Source of the DNA: Thermoanaerobaculia bacterium
GTDB lineage: Bacteria; Acidobacteriota; Thermoanaerobaculia; UBA5066
DNA: 64,000 nucleotides
Assembly (NCBI GenBank): GCA_022071945.1
Contig: JAJVIN010000005.1
Span: forward strand, 152,879 to 216,878
Reading direction: 5' to 3'
Shown: positions 54,588-63,964 of the stretch, one piece after another
How positions within the stretch are numbered: the first letter of the stretch is position 1
Layout of the letters: the number at the start of each line of letters is the position of its first letter
Notes under the pieces: generated by a model
Seen by the model: only the letters and a program-made list of their open reading frames with translations
Told to the model about the DNA's origin: nothing
Databases searched by the model: none
Position numbers and translations under genes: made by a program

Positions 54588-55514
54588 TCAAGCGTTCTGG
54601 AGAATCTGGAGAACTCCGCGGACGGCCCCTGCGAGGTCCCGGGCTCCCTCGAGCCGGAAGACCGGGCGTTTCAGCCAGTCCTCGAGAATCCCGCCCAGAG
54701 ACGCCGGATCCGCTTCCTCCTTCACGGCTCCCTGGCGGAAGTCCTTCAGGAACTCCGCGGGCACGAGTGACGTCAGTCTCGCGGGTCCCGGATCTCGCGG
54801 CCCGATGAGGACGGTCGCCGCATGAGTGGCAAACCGGTCTTCTGGCCGCGCTCGCGCTGAAAGGTCGATCCTGAACTTCCACTCCCCTCCCGACCAGGTG
54901 GGTGTCGAGCAGTCCCTCAGTCCGAGGAGGTCCCGGGTATCCGGGAGGATCGTCAGTTCCCGCACCGAGGCCGCGAGCTCGGAGGGTTCCTGGCGATCGA
55001 CCAAGATGCTCTCGTCGCCCAGAATCCGGAGCCCCTCCTTCCACAGTGCCGCCACCAGGGTCGACTTCCCGGCTCCGGACGCCCCCCGAATCACGACCGC
55101 CTTGCGGCCGAGGCACGCCGCGCCCGCATGGAGGGCGGCATGGCGGTCTCGCGAGAGGAGGATCGCGACGGGAGTCTCCAGGCAGAGGCGCGAAGCAAGG
55201 CCGGGGCGTTCGTGAAGGAGCGGGCTCGACAGGCTCCCCCTGGCATCGCGGGAACGGACATCCGTGATCACCTCGAGATGCCCGGGTGCCTCGAGGCGGA
55301 AGCGCTCGGGCTCGACGGTCCAGGCCAGGCGCTTCTCGATGCCGTCCGGGAGAGGATTGCTGTCCCCGGCGTCGAGTGTGAGGTGAAACGACGGCTGTGA
55401 CACTGGTTCCGCCTCGACCCAGAGAGAGCCGGCGAGCTCGTGGAGGGCGAGAGGCGCCCGGAGCCGGACGGTGGCCCCGGGCGAGGCGAGATAGTCCCTC
55501 TCTGCCTGGCTCAA
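54588..55514 (-). CDS. HprK-like kinase
   Basis: The 308-residue protein has an HprK/PckA-type P-loop 'GASGAGKST' near 144-152, preceded by '[14 protein letters not shown]', and an acidic motif 'ILGDESILV' near 164-172. The N-terminal ~115 residues are unlike bacterial HprK. No PTS genes are nearby. HprK-related proteins are often found with nucleotidyltransferases and radical SAM enzymes in peptide or polysaccharide clusters. It overlaps ettA by 4 bases and precedes the radical SAM genes. It could phosphorylate a biosynthetic intermediate or a protein. Confidence 0.87.
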   Translation of the reverse strand: MSQAERDYLASPGATVRLRAPLALHELAGSLWVEAEPVSQPSFHLTLDAGDSNPLPDGIEKRLAWTVEPERFRLEAPGHLEVITDVRSRDARGSLSSPLLHERPGLASRLCLETPVAILLSRDRHAALHAGAACLGRKAVVIRGASGAGKSTLVAALWKEGLRILGDESILVDRQEPSELAASVRELTILPDTRDLLGLRDCSTPTWSGGEWKFRIDLSARARPEDRFATHAATVLIGPRDPGPARLTSLVPAEFLKDFRQGAVKEEADPASLGGILEDWLKRPVFRLEGARDLAGAVRGVLQILQNA

Positions 55515-57190
55515 CCGGTGAGTTTCCGGTAGGTGATCCGGTGGGGGCGGTCGGCCTCCGCCCCGAGGCGCTTGTGGCGGGCGGACTCGTACTCCTGGTA
55601 GTTCCCCTCGAACCAGACGACGTCGGAGTTCCCCTCGAAGGCGAGGATGTGTGTGGCGATGCGATCGAGGAACCAGCGGTCGTGGCTGATGACGACGGCA
55701 CAGCCGCCGAACTCGAGGAGGGCCTCCTCCAGCGCCCGGAGGGTATCGACGTCGAGGTCGTTTGTCGGCTCGTCGAGCAAGAGGAGGTTCCCGCCCTTCT
55801 TGAGGGTACGGGCGAGGTGGAGGCGATTCATCTCGCCTCCCGAGAGGTCGCCGATCCGCTTCTGCTGATCGGCCCCCTTGAAGTTGAACATCGCGCAGTA
55901 GGCCCGGGAGTTGAACTCGCGTTTCCCGACCATGATGCGGTCCTCGCCCCCGGAGATCTCTTCCCAGACTGTCCGCGAGGGCTCGGCGCGCTCGCGCATC
56001 TGATCAACGTAGGAGAGCTGGACCGTCTCGCCGACGGTAAGCGCGCCCGCGTCCGGCTTTTCCAGGCCGGCGATCATCTTGAAGAGGGTCGTCTTGCCCG
56101 CTCCGTTGGGACCGATGACGCCGACGATCCCGCCCCGGGGCAGGTCGAAGCTCATGTTGTCGAAGAGCAAGTTGTCGCCGTAAGCCTTGCGCACGCCCTC
56201 GGCGCGTACGACGACGTCGCCGAGCCGAACGCCGGGCGGGATGAAGATTTCGTTGGTCTCGGCCCGCCCGTCGGGACCGGCCTGGTTGAGCAGTTCCTCG
56301 TAGGCCTTCAAGCGAGCCTTGCTCTTGGCCTGCCGGGCGCGGGGGGCCATGCGGACCCACTCCAGTTCTCTCTGGAGAGTCCGCTGGCGGGCCGACTCGG
56401 ACTTTTCTTCCTTGGCGAGCCGCTCCTGTTTCTGTTCCAGCCAGGACGAATAGTTGCCCTTCCAGGGGATGCCGAAACCGCGATCGAGCTCGAGGATCCA
56501 GCCCGCGACGTTGTCGAGGAAGTAGCGGTCGTGGGTGACGGCGACGACGGTGCCCGGATACTCCGCGAGGTGCTTCTCGAGCCACGCGACGGACTCGGCG
56601 TCGAGGTGGTTCGTCGGCTCATCGAGCAGCAGGAGATCGGGTCTCTCGAGAAGAACGCGGCAGAGGGCGACCCTTCGTCTCTCGCCTCCGGAGATCTTCG
56701 TGACCTCGGCGTCGGGCGGAGGGCAGCGCAAGGCGTCCATCGCCACCTCGAGCGTGCGGTCGATCTCCCAGCCATTCACGGCGTCGATGGCGTCCTGGAC
56801 CCTTCCGTACTCGGCCATGACCCGGTCCATTTCGTCATCCGAGAGGCTCTCGCCCATCTTCTCCGAGAGCTCGTCGAAGCGCTGCATCAGCTGCTTGACG
56901 GGCGCCACGGCCTCCTCGACGTTGCCGAGCACGGTCTTTTTCGGATCGAGGTAGGGGTCCTGAGGCAGGAAGCCGACGCGCGTGCCCTCGGCGGGAAAAG
57001 CCTCACCAGAAAAGTCCTTGTCGACGCCGGCCATGATTCTGAGGACGGAGGACTTACCGGCTCCGTTGAGTCCGAGGACTCCGATCTTGGCTCCGGGAAA
57101 GAAGGAAAGGGAGATCCCCTTGAGGATCTCTCGCTGAGGAGGGACGACCTTCCTCAGACGGACCATCGTGTAGATGAACTGCTGTCCCAT
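55511..57190 (-). CDS. ettA: Energy-dependent translational throttle protein EttA (ABC-F)
   Basis: The 559-residue ABC-F protein binds the ribosome and gates translation by ATP/ADP ratio. Two ATPase domains are visible: Walker A 'GLNGAGKSS' and 'GPNGAGKTT', signatures '[10 protein letters not shown]' and '[11 protein letters not shown]'. The N-terminus '[19 protein letters not shown]' and the linker between domains are typical of EttA. It is the first gene of a run of overlapping genes that continues into the radical SAM cluster. Confidence 0.96.
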   Translation of the reverse strand: MGQQFIYTMVRLRKVVPPQREILKGISLSFFPGAKIGVLGLNGAGKSSVLRIMAGVDKDFSGEAFPAEGTRVGFLPQDPYLDPKKTVLGNVEEAVAPVKQLMQRFDELSEKMGESLSDDEMDRVMAEYGRVQDAIDAVNGWEIDRTLEVAMDALRCPPPDAEVTKISGGERRRVALCRVLLERPDLLLLDEPTNHLDAESVAWLEKHLAEYPGTVVAVTHDRYFLDNVAGWILELDRGFGIPWKGNYSSWLEQKQERLAKEEKSESARQRTLQRELEWVRMAPRARQAKSKARLKAYEELLNQAGPDGRAETNEIFIPPGVRLGDVVVRAEGVRKAYGDNLLFDNMSFDLPRGGIVGVIGPNGAGKTTLFKMIAGLEKPDAGALTVGETVQLSYVDQMRERAEPSRTVWEEISGGEDRIMVGKREFNSRAYCAMFNFKGADQQKRIGDLSGGEMNRLHLARTLKKGGNLLLLDEPTNDLDVDTLRALEEALLEFGGCAVVISHDRWFLDRIATHILAFEGNSDVVWFEGNYQEYESARHKRLGAEADRPHRITYRKLTG

Positions 57191-57228
57191 GACCGGCGGA
57201 GACTACGCGAAAACGAGCGGTCGCGGGG

Positions 57229-59946
57229 TCAGGGGAACTCGACCATCCAGATGTTGCCCGTGGTCTCGGCGTACTCGTAGACGATCCGGTCGTTCTTTGG
57301 CGACAGGGCCGGGTAGCGGACGTAGCCATTGAGGTGCCGGTAGGTCGTCCAGGCTTCTTCCTTGCCGGTCTCGATGTCCGCGGTGTAGAGGTTCCAGTAG
57401 CCCTCCCGGTAGCCGGCGAAGACGAGTTTCTTTCCGTCGGGCGAGAAGGTATAGGGCCAGGCGATGCCGGGCCTGTTCGTGACCTGCTTGATGGGTCCGC
57501 CCTCTCGCGGGATGACGGCGGCGTGGAAGTCGTCGCCGCGCCGGATCTCGAGGCCGATCCTCGAGCCGTCGGGAGACCAGCACGGGAAGCCTGCGAGCTC
57601 CTGGTCGAAGGTGAGCTGACGGGCATCGGTCCCATCCGAGCGTGCGACCCACAGATTCGTGATACCGCCGGCCTGTCTCGAGTTGTAAACGAGCCACGCC
57701 CCGTCGGGCGAAAGCCGCGCTGCGTCGATCTGGGTCCCGAGGTCGGCGATCAACTTCTGCTGGAACCCTTGAATCCCGCCGGCCCAGACCGTCACGTGAC
57801 CGGTTCGGGTGGTCAAAAAAGCGATCTTCTCGCCGTCGGGGAACCAGCTCGGGTAGTCGTCGTTCCCCGGATCGGTCGTCAGCTGGACGGGGTCACCACC
57901 GTCGGACTTCAGAACCCAGATGTCGTTGTTCACGCCGCTTCGCCAGTAGGAGTAGGCGAGCTGTTTGCCGTCAGGCGAGAAGGCGGGGCGCGAGCACATG
58001 CCGGTACCGACGGTGACCTGCATCGGAGGAGCTCCCGGTCGCGTGACCGAGAAGAGGTTGCTCGAGGTCGTCAGGGCGCTGAAGAAGATCCTCTTTCCAT
58101 CCCGGGCGATGGCGATGTGCCGGACGGTGGCGAGTCCCAGATTCAGAAGCTCGACCGGAGGTCCCGCTGGCTGGAGCTGGGGCTTCTTCAGGGGCTGGCG
58201 CCACAGGCCGACCCCGACGCCGGTGGGCGAGTTGGGCTGGGCCGAAGCGAAGTACACGTAGGTGGAATCAGGCGCGAAGACTGGATCGAAGTAGAACGGC
58301 TGCTCTCGCGCGAAGACGACGGGCTCGCCGCCCGCCGCGGGAACGAGCCAGAGCTCGGAGCGCGGCCGGACGTAGGTGACAAAAAGAACCCACTTGCCAT
58401 CCGGGGAGAAGACGGGCGAACCGTGTCCGCCCGGGGGCGCGCCGGGGCGAGTCAGCTGAGTCGTTCTCGATCCGTTGAAGTCCACCTTCCAGATCGAAGA
58501 CGGCGGGCCGGCCGGAAAGGCCCCCGCACTGAGGTCGGTGATCCCCTCGGACTGGAAGACGAGGTCCTGCCCGTCGGGAGACCACGCGGGCCGGGATCCG
58601 AACTCGGTGATCCTTCGGGGTTTCCCGCCGAGGGAGGGGACGATCCAGATTCCGCCCGCGTCGCGAGACACGTAGGCGATCCAGTTTCCATCGGGCGACC
58701 AGGACGCCTGCAGGCACTGACCTCCACCCGAGGTGATCGGGATCTCCCGTCCCCCAGAGGCGATCGACCTCACGAAGACCTCGAACCCGTTTCCCCGATC
58801 CGAGGCATAGGCGACGGACGAGGCATCGGGAGAGAGCGCCGGGAAGATGTCGAGCCTTGGAGAGCTCGTCAGCTGGACGGGCCGCAGAGGCGTGAACGTC
58901 TGGGCCGGTTTCTCCGCCGGACGCCAGACGAAGATGGCGATGGCGGCCATCAGGACGAGCCCGGCGCCGATGCCGGGAAGAGCCGGCTTCACCCTGTCTA
59001 TGAAACGGGGCAGCGTCCACCGGGGGCGGCTCTGGCCGAGCGGTGGTGGCTGCGGGGGAAGGATGGGATCGCTGCCGGACGAAAGGAAGGCCCGGGCGTG
59101 CTCGAGCTCGCGCAGGACCTCGCGAGCCGACTGGAATCGCTTTTCGACGTCCTTCTCGAGACACCGGTCGACGATGTGGCGCAGAACCTCGGGAACGTCC
59201 GGATGGTCGTCCCACGAGCGCGCGGGCTGGGTCAGGATCCGGGCCAGCATCCCGGTCGAGCTCGGGGCCTCGAACGGGTGCAGGCCCGTCAGCATCTCGT
59301 AGAAGACGATGCCGAACGAGAAGATGTCCGACCTTCCGTCGACCGAGTCCCCCAGGGCCTGATCCGGACTGAGGTAGTCGATCGTTCCGGGGATCGTGCT
59401 CTCCTCGGTGAGGGCGCCCTGCCGCGAGGTTGCCCGGTCCTCGGAGAGCAGCTTGGAGAGGCCGAAGTCGAGGATCTTGACCCGCCCCTCCGCCGTCACC
59501 ACGAGGTTCGAGGGCTTCACGTCGCGGTGGATGACGCTGTTCTGGTGCGCGGTCGCAAGGCCTTCCAGGGCCTGCACGGCGATGTCCAGGCAGCGATCGA
59601 GAGGGAGAGACGTGCGCTGCAGGATCGACTGCAAAGGCTCGCCGGAGACGAGCTCCATGACGAGATAGGGAACCCCGGCCGGGAAGCCCGCTTCCCCTTC
59701 CTGGGTGAAGCTGACCTCGTGGATCGTCACGATGTTCGGGTGATTGAGGCTCGCGATCGCCCGCGCTTCGCGCACGAACCGCGCCTTGAGCGATTCGTCC
59801 CGTGTTCTGGCCCGGGGGAGAATCTTGATCGCGACCTTCCGCCCCAGAGCCGTATCCCGCGCGATGTAGACCTCGCCCATCCCTCCCTTTCCGAGAAGGC
59901 TGTACAGCTCGTACCGTCCGAGTGTCGTCACCGGAGCTCCGGACAT
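57229..59946 (-). CDS. Ser/Thr protein kinase with TM helix and TolB/PD40-like beta-propeller
   Basis: The 905-residue protein has an N-terminal eukaryotic-type kinase domain: 'LLGKGGMGEVYIARD', 'KVAIKIL', 'HRDVKPSN', 'DFGLSK'. A transmembrane helix lies near residues 325-345 ('GIGAGLVLMAAIAIFVW'), followed by a long series of WD40-like PD40 repeats ('WSPDGNWIAYVS', 'FSPDGKKLVFAG'). I set the start at the ATG at 59946; the track ORF extends wrongly to 62142. Such kinase-propeller proteins are common in Acidobacteriota. The propeller should face outward and sense a ligand. It is divergent from the S9 peptidase gene. Confidence 0.93.
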   Translation of the reverse strand: MSGAPVTTLGRYELYSLLGKGGMGEVYIARDTALGRKVAIKILPRARTRDESLKARFVREARAIASLNHPNIVTIHEVSFTQEGEAGFPAGVPYLVMELVSGEPLQSILQRTSLPLDRCLDIAVQALEGLATAHQNSVIHRDVKPSNLVVTAEGRVKILDFGLSKLLSEDRATSRQGALTEESTIPGTIDYLSPDQALGDSVDGRSDIFSFGIVFYEMLTGLHPFEAPSSTGMLARILTQPARSWDDHPDVPEVLRHIVDRCLEKDVEKRFQSAREVLRELEHARAFLSSGSDPILPPQPPPLGQSRPRWTLPRFIDRVKPALPGIGAGLVLMAAIAIFVWRPAEKPAQTFTPLRPVQLTSSPRLDIFPALSPDASSVAYASDRGNGFEVFVRSIASGGREIPITSGGGQCLQASWSPDGNWIAYVSRDAGGIWIVPSLGGKPRRITEFGSRPAWSPDGQDLVFQSEGITDLSAGAFPAGPPSSIWKVDFNGSRTTQLTRPGAPPGGHGSPVFSPDGKWVLFVTYVRPRSELWLVPAAGGEPVVFAREQPFYFDPVFAPDSTYVYFASAQPNSPTGVGVGLWRQPLKKPQLQPAGPPVELLNLGLATVRHIAIARDGKRIFFSALTTSSNLFSVTRPGAPPMQVTVGTGMCSRPAFSPDGKQLAYSYWRSGVNNDIWVLKSDGGDPVQLTTDPGNDDYPSWFPDGEKIAFLTTRTGHVTVWAGGIQGFQQKLIADLGTQIDAARLSPDGAWLVYNSRQAGGITNLWVARSDGTDARQLTFDQELAGFPCWSPDGSRIGLEIRRGDDFHAAVIPREGGPIKQVTNRPGIAWPYTFSPDGKKLVFAGYREGYWNLYTADIETGKEEAWTTYRHLNGYVRYPALSPKNDRIVYEYAETTGNIWMVEFP

Positions 59947-60090
59947 CGCGCTCGCCGAGAGTATAGGGAGTCGCCTTCCGCAAAGCAGAGAGATCGACCC
60001 ATAATGCTCCTCCTCCGGTTCCCGGAGCTCCATCCGGTACCCGGAGCCTCCGGTCCCCGGAGCCTCATCCCGCCCCATCGAGGAGCATTC

Positions 60091-62244
60091 ATGCAGATCC
60101 CACGCGCCCTGAGAGCCGCTCTCCTTTCGGCAGCGATGCTGTCGTTTCCCGAAGCTCTTGCGAGCGAGCCCGCGAAGAAACCCTTCGTCATCGAGGACCT
60201 CTACCGGCTGGCCTCCGTCGGCGCTCCCGTCCTTTCCCCGGACGGCAAGACCGCCGTCTTCCCGGTCACGACGACGGTCCTCTCGGAAGGGAAGAAGGTC
60301 ACGAATCTCTGGAAGGTGCCGGTCGCCGGTCCGGGCGCCACCCGCCTGACGACCTCCGACGCGCTCGACACGAACCCCGTCTTCTCGCCAGATGGCAAGA
60401 CCCTGGCGTTCGTCTCGACCCGCTCTGGCGAGCCCCAGATCTGGTTCCTGCCCGCCGATGGCGGCGAGGCAACGAAGAAGACGGCCTTTCCGGGCGGCGC
60501 GGGCGGACCCCTCTTCTCGCCGGACGGCAAGAAGCTGGCCTTCGTGGCGGAGGTCTACCCGGAGTGCGGGGCCGACATCGCCTGCAACAAGCGGCTCCTG
60601 GAGGCCCGGGAGAAGAACAAGGTGCGGGCCCAGCTCGCGGACCGCCTCTTCTACCGGCACTGGGACAGCTGGAAAGAGGGACGCCGCTCTCACATCCTCT
60701 TGCTCGACCTGGAGAAGGACCCGAAAGCGCCGGGAGCCCTCATCGACCTGACACCCGGAGACTTCGACAGCCCGGTCTCGCAGGAAAACTCGGGCCAGGG
60801 CTACGCCTTCTCCCCCGACGGCAAGGAGTTCGTCTTCTCGTCGAACCGGGATGCTGACGAGGCCCTTTCCACCAACTCTGACCTCTTCACGGTCTCGCTC
60901 CTGGGCGAAATCGCCAAAAACGCGGCGAGCCCGGCCAACTTGACAGCCGCCAACAAGGCGTGGGACGGCAGCCCCAGCTACTCGCCCGACGGCAGAACGA
61001 TCGCTTACCGGGCGCAGAAGGTGCCAGGCTGGGAGGCCGACACCGTCCGGATCGCCCTCTGGGACAGGGATTCGAAAAAGTCCCGAGTCGCCACGGAGGC
61101 CTTCGACAACACGATCACCGGGATCAAGTGGGCCGCGGATTCCAGGTCCCTCTACTTCACGGCCGAAGTTAGGGCGCGCACACCCATCCACCAGCTCGAG
61201 ACAGCCACCGGGTCCGTCAAGACCCTCACCGCGGTCGGATTCCTGGACGGATTCGAGGTGGCCCGGGACGGCTCGTTCTCGATCGTCAGCCGGCGGCGGA
61301 TCCACCAGCCCTCGGAAATCTGGCGCATCGACTTCGGTTCGAAGGCCAAGGAACCCGAGACACGTCTGACGGCGTTCAATGAGCGAGTCGAGAAAGAGGT
61401 CGACATCCGGCCGGCGGAGGAGGTCTCGGTTCCCGGCGCGGACGGGAAACCGGTCCACATGTGGATCGTCAAGCCGCACGGATTCGATCCCGCGAAGAAG
61501 TACCCCCTCGTCCTGAACATCCACGGCGGCCCGCAGCAGCAGTGGGCGGACTCCTTCCGGGGCGACTGGCAGGTGTACCCGGGCGCCGGATACATCGTGG
61601 CCTTCCCGAACCCGCACGGTTCGTCTGGCTTTGGCGAGGCCTACACGGCGGCCATCTCGGGCGACTGGGATGGAAAGGTGATGGCCGACATCGACAAGGT
61701 CACGGCCTACCTCTCGAACCTGCCCTACGTCGACAAGGACCGGATGGGCGCGATGGGCTGGTCCTGGGGCGGATACGCCGTGATGTGGCTCGCGGGCCAC
61801 ACGGACCGCTTCAAGGCGCTCGCATCCATGATGGGGGTCTACGACCTCCGGACGATGTTCTCGACGACCGAGGAGCTCTGGTTCCCGAAGTGGGACCTGA
61901 AGGGCGCGCCCTGGGAAAACCCCGAGCACTACAAAAAGGCGTCTCCCTCGAACTACGTGACGGGATTCAAGACGCCGACTCTCGTCATCACCGGTCAGCG
62001 CGACTTCCGGGTTCCCTACTCGCAGTCGCTCGCCTTCTTCACGGACCTCCAGGCGAGGAAGGTGCCCTCGCGCCTCCTCGTCTTCGAGAAGGCCGGCCAC
62101 TGGCCCGCGTGGAACGAGATGGCCGTCTACTACGCCGCCCACCTCGAGTGGTGGAAGAAGTACCTCGGCGGCGGGGGATCGACGCTCGATCCCAAGGCCC
62201 TCGTCGAGGGGACCGCCTTTTCGACCCAGGAGGAGAAGAAGTAG
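60091..62244 (+). CDS. S9-family prolyl oligopeptidase-like dipeptidyl aminopeptidase/acylaminoacyl peptidase
   Basis: The 717-residue protein has a signal peptide ('ALLSAAMLSFPEALAS'), an N-terminal propeller with 'FSPDGKTLAFVS' repeats, and a C-terminal alpha/beta hydrolase with Ser in 'GWSWGGY' (about residue 558), Asp in 'GQRDFRVP' (about 637) and His in 'AGHWPAW' (about 670). The ATG at 60091 is preceded by GAGGAG. It should be a secreted exopeptidase. It shares a 144-base divergent region with the kinase gene. Confidence 0.95.
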   Translation: MQIPRALRAALLSAAMLSFPEALASEPAKKPFVIEDLYRLASVGAPVLSPDGKTAVFPVTTTVLSEGKKVTNLWKVPVAGPGATRLTTSDALDTNPVFSPDGKTLAFVSTRSGEPQIWFLPADGGEATKKTAFPGGAGGPLFSPDGKKLAFVAEVYPECGADIACNKRLLEAREKNKVRAQLADRLFYRHWDSWKEGRRSHILLLDLEKDPKAPGALIDLTPGDFDSPVSQENSGQGYAFSPDGKEFVFSSNRDADEALSTNSDLFTVSLLGEIAKNAASPANLTAANKAWDGSPSYSPDGRTIAYRAQKVPGWEADTVRIALWDRDSKKSRVATEAFDNTITGIKWAADSRSLYFTAEVRARTPIHQLETATGSVKTLTAVGFLDGFEVARDGSFSIVSRRRIHQPSEIWRIDFGSKAKEPETRLTAFNERVEKEVDIRPAEEVSVPGADGKPVHMWIVKPHGFDPAKKYPLVLNIHGGPQQQWADSFRGDWQVYPGAGYIVAFPNPHGSSGFGEAYTAAISGDWDGKVMADIDKVTAYLSNLPYVDKDRMGAMGWSWGGYAVMWLAGHTDRFKALASMMGVYDLRTMFSTTEELWFPKWDLKGAPWENPEHYKKASPSNYVTGFKTPTLVITGQRDFRVPYSQSLAFFTDLQARKVPSRLLVFEKAGHWPAWNEMAVYYAAHLEWWKKYLGGGGSTLDPKALVEGTAFSTQEEKK

Positions 62245-62247
62245 GGC

Positions 62248-63444
62248 GTGTTCTCGTCCCGCCTCCCGGCTTCCCTGTCACCGAATCGACTTACCGAGGC
62301 CGTCTCCAGAAGGAGTCGGCCTTTCATCGACTTGACGCTCTCCAACCCCACGGTTGCCGGGTTCGCCTACCCGGACCGCTATCTCGACGCCCTCGCCAGG
62401 CCCGAGGCAGCCCTCTACGCGCCGGACCCGCGGGGACTTCTCTCCGCTCGCGAAGCAGTGGCGGAGTCCTACAGCCGGAAGGGGATCGAGTGCCCCTCCA
62501 GCCGGATCGTGCTCTCCGCCTCATCGAGCGAGGCCTATTCGTGGCTCTTCAAGCTGCTGGGGAATCCGGGCGATGCGATCCTGGTTCCCGCGCCGAGCTA
62601 TCCCCTGCTCGACGCCCTGGCGGGGCTCGAGGGTCTCACGGTGAACCGCTACCCACTCGACCGGTCGCACCGTTGGGCCGTCTCCGCCCACCTGATCGCC
62701 GAGGAGATTGGAGCTCTGGCGCAACGAGGGAGGCGCGTGGCGGCGGTCGTCCTCGTCAATCCGAACAACCCGACCGGCACATCGATCGACGCGGACGAAT
62801 TCGAGGAGCTACTCGACGCCGTCGTCGACCGGGACATCGCTCTGATCTCGGACGAGGTGTTTCTCGACTACCGGTTCGAAAGCCAGCCACGCGGGGTCCG
62901 TGTCGCGGCGGCGCAGGCCTCTCTGGGCCCGGCAGCTCGAGGCCTGGTCTTCTCGCTCGGAGGACTCTCGAAGGCGGCGGGCATGCCGCAGGTCAAAGCG
63001 GGCTGGATCCTCGCCGGGGGGAGCCCAGCGCTGGTCGAGGAGGCGCTTCCGAGGCTCGAGTGGGTGGCGGACTCGTTCTTGTCGATCGGGACACCCGTTC
63101 AGACCGGGCTTCGCGAGCTTCTCTTGTCGGGAGACACCGTCGCGCGGCAGATCCGGGATCGCGTCATCGCGAATCACGAGATTCTCGAAGGATCTCTTTC
63201 CGGGCTGGCAGGCGTCGGAGTGGCCCCGCTCACCGGGGGCTGGTCGGCCTGCCTGCGGGTTCCGGCGGTCATCCCCGAGGAGGAGCTCGTCTTGTCGCTT
63301 CTCGAGAAGGCGGACGTCCTCGTGCACCCGGGCTTCTTCTTCGACTTCCCCTTCGAGGCGTTTCTTGTCGTGAGCTTGCTGTGTCCGGACGGGGAGTTTC
63401 GCGAGGGGGTGGAGCGGCTCGAGCGGTTTCTCGAGGCCCTGTAG
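62248..63444 (+). CDS. PLP-dependent aminotransferase class I/II
   Basis: The 398-residue protein is an aspartate aminotransferase-fold enzyme: 'VLVNPNNPTGT' is the substrate/PLP motif, 'ISDEVFLDYRF' has the pyridine-N Asp, and 'SLGGLSKAAGMPQVKAGW' holds the Schiff-base Lys. The GTG at 62248 is 3 bases after the peptidase stop. The substrate cannot be told; alanine or aromatic aminotransferases are possible. It may use amino acids released by the peptidase. Confidence 0.92.
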   Translation: MFSSRLPASLSPNRLTEAVSRRSRPFIDLTLSNPTVAGFAYPDRYLDALARPEAALYAPDPRGLLSAREAVAESYSRKGIECPSSRIVLSASSSEAYSWLFKLLGNPGDAILVPAPSYPLLDALAGLEGLTVNRYPLDRSHRWAVSAHLIAEEIGALAQRGRRVAAVVLVNPNNPTGTSIDADEFEELLDAVVDRDIALISDEVFLDYRFESQPRGVRVAAAQASLGPAARGLVFSLGGLSKAAGMPQVKAGWILAGGSPALVEEALPRLEWVADSFLSIGTPVQTGLRELLLSGDTVARQIRDRVIANHEILEGSLSGLAGVGVAPLTGGWSACLRVPAVIPEEELVLSLLEKADVLVHPGFFFDFPFEAFLVVSLLCPDGEFREGVERLERFLEAL

Positions 63445-63515
63445 GGACGGGAAGGCCCTCATCCCGCGCGGATCGCACAGGCGTGCCGCGAGCTTCGGGG
63501 CCGCCCCCGGTTCCC

Positions 63516-63663
63516 GTTGCCTCCCCTTGCGAAGGGGAGGCGGCGCGTCAGCGCCGGTGGGGTCCATCGGGGTGTCTCGAATGCTGCGGCCCCGCCAACG
63601 AGTACCGGCGTTGACCCCTCCCGGGCCTGCGGGCCCGGCCTCCCCTTCGCAAGGGGAGGCAAC
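63516..63663. mobile_element. MITE-like element with 26-bp terminal inverted repeats, copy 1
   Basis: GTTGCCTCCCCTTGCG... at 63516-63541 and its exact reverse complement at 63638-63663 flank a 96-base core. Each terminus is itself palindromic (CTCCCCTTGCGAAGGGGAG). No coding capacity was seen, so it is non-autonomous if mobile. Target duplications cannot be seen because the larger unit is duplicated. Confidence 0.6.
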
Positions 63664-63815
63664 GGAAGTGGAGAGGCTCCGGGGACCGGAGTCGAGCTCC
63701 TCCCTTCCGTCCCTTCGAGGAGAACGAGGGACAGGCATTCCTTCTTTCGGCATTTCTTCTTTCGGCGTTCATTTCCACAGGCGTGCCGCGAGCTTCGGGG
63801 CCGCTCCCAGTTCCC

Positions 63816-63964
63816 ATTGCCTCCCTCTGCGAAGGGGAGGCGGCGCGCTCAGCGCCGGAGGGGTCCACCGGGGTGTCTCGAATGCTGCGGCCCCACCAAC
63901 GAGTACCGGCGTTGACCCCTCCCGGGCCTGCGGGCCCGGCCTCCCCTTCGCAAGGGGCGGCAAC
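63816..63964. mobile_element. MITE-like element, copy 2 (diverged termini)
   Basis: The second copy has the same structure as copy 1 with substitutions in both inverted repeats (e.g. CCCTCT for CCCCTT on the left, GGGGCGG for GGGGAGG on the right). It is one base longer. The divergence shows the duplication is not very recent or the copies arose separately. Confidence 0.55.

Noticed and set aside
57334-60090. N-terminal extension of the S9 peptidase ORF in the track
   Set aside because: It is antisense to the kinase-propeller gene; the signal peptide begins at 60091 after a good ribosome binding site.
59947-62142. N-terminal extension of the kinase ORF in the track
   Set aside because: The extension is antisense to the S9 peptidase; the kinase domain starts a few residues after the ATG at 59946.
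63517-63963. Several ORFs in the terminal repeat
   Set aside because: They appear in multiple frames and both strands of the same repeat and have no domain or ribosome binding site.
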